Part shown: piece by piece, positions 29,263 through 29,867 of the stretch
Layout: every line of letters begins with the position of its first letter
How positions within the stretch are numbered: position 1 is the stretch's first letter
Virus record (IMG/VR): IMGVR_UViG_3300033148_009064
Location: 1 to 29,867 of that record
DNA: 29,867 nt
Reading direction: 5' to 3' (one strand)
From: a virus
Translations under genes and position numbers: made by a program
The notes under the pieces: model-generated
What the model saw: only the letters and a program-made list of their open reading frames with translations
Database searches by the model: none
Told to the model about the DNA's origin: nothing

Positions 29263-29867
29263 ATTACAACGCATTAATAGAGCATCACTTGATCAGTGGT
29301 GTACTATCGGTGCTTTGTCATTGACGTCATCACAGTACGTAACTGTGAGATTTGTTTCGAGATATATGATACTGTGTATGCCACATTTGCGGGATTGCTC
29401 TGTTCATTCAGGTAATGACCGCCAGCTCTAAAGAGATGAAGTAAGCTCTGGATAGTTGGGTAAGGCTCTCAGAATGATATCAGGGGCATCTTGTGTATCT
29501 TAGTGGAGGATACACTTCTCTTCTGTATGGCGATAATCAAGCTGTGTAGAGAATCTCTATAGGTTCAGCAGGGATAATTGGCAATCTGATAGTACTAAAA
29601 GTACTCGAAATCGACGAGCTCGTGTGTGACGGAGTTTGTGTTTTGTTCAGTTTATGTCGTTCACTTTTTTGGGAAGTGAAGGGCATAACCTCTGCTCTTC
29701 TCTAAACTGAATGATCTGAAGTTTGTTTAAAAAGCAGTAAACACAATCATTCAAAAAGAGATCCAACCGGATCAAAATGTAAACAGGGGGAGTAAAAGAG
29801 TGGTATCACTGATACGCTTACCCTGTCACAAAAAAGGTACTCCCAGCGACTTAGGTATATATCAAAC
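29258..29867 (+). ncRNA. candidate large structured RNA (gene-free right end)
   Basis: About 600 bp without a convincing reading frame but dense in hairpins: 29258-29283 (9 bp), 29283-29301 (7 bp with one U-G), 29330-29348 (7 bp), 29493-29515 (7 bp), 29591-29605 (6 bp), a two-level fold 29646-29711 (9 bp) enclosing 29660-29680 (7 bp), 29760-29773 (5 bp, 4-base loop) and 29803-29815 (5 bp). Near the end, ACAGGG (29783-29788) with CCCTGT (29821-29826) and GGGAGTA (29788-29794) with TACTCCC (29838-29844) have pseudoknot order. The U-G pair favours a + strand transcript. Large phage RNAs such as ROOL and GOLLD are candidates by size and context; I cannot match a consensus by eye. Confidence 0.4.

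Noticed and set aside
1-29867. CRISPR array, tRNA genes or insertion sequences
   Set aside because: No regularly spaced identical repeats with unique spacers, no cloverleaf with a CCA-type end and no transposase-like frame were seen on reading; a tRNAscan and CRISPR search would be needed to exclude them formally.

Overview
The window is most of a tailed-phage (or prophage) genome with lambda-type siphovirus architecture. From the promoter at about 9.08 kb to about 25 kb, the head and tail genes run in lambda order: W-like connector, portal, S49 protease with a nested scaffold start, D-like decoration protein, E-like major capsid protein, head-tail joining and tail completion proteins, tail tube, a G/G-T chaperone pair with a predicted -1 frameshift, tape measure, tail tip and fibre. 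Composition is moderately AT-rich. The host cannot be named from this sequence. Perfect matches to the bacterial parS consensus suggest a host with an ordinary chromosomal ParB/parS system. No terminase, integrase, polymerase or ParA/ParB is visible, so the window does not hold the full gene set.

Layout. (1) 1-2.07 kb and 4.7-7.5 kb, + strand: a patchwork of small genes, many encoding Cys-rich zinc-ribbon-like proteins (Lar-like, DnaJ-finger-like, CxxC/CxxC), plus a YopX-like protein and a small lipoprotein. Six structured intergenic elements of about 50-70 bp (ATAAC ... GTGGT ... ACCAAC ... GTTAT) sit at the 3' ends of genes here and resemble integron attC sites. A 25-bp leader recurs exactly 6 kb apart. 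(2) 2.1-4.63 kb, - strand: an inverted block of seven small genes, running from a promoter near 4.65 kb to a bidirectional terminator at 2.1 kb. (3) 7.6-9.07 kb: small genes including a DUF3310-like protein, with three parS palindromes about 300 bp apart. (4) 9.08-25.5 kb: the structural operon. (5) 25.5-27.4 kb: a membrane-anchored protein, a DUF1353 protein and a probable cell-wall enzyme with an SxGC active-site motif, likely the lysis region. (6) 27.4-29.2 kb: an operator-like palindrome, a small protein, a MazG-like NTP pyrophosphohydrolase and an unknown 302-aa protein. (7) 29.21-29.87 kb: about 650 bp without a gene but rich in hairpins, a candidate large structured RNA.

The structural genes are tightly coupled (TAATG, GTGA and ATGA overlaps) and probably form one transcript. 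The most unusual parts are the attC-like cassette array in a phage, the three-site parS cluster just upstream of the morphogenesis promoter, five 11-bp-phased repeats between the tail-tube and chaperone genes, and the structured non-coding right end.
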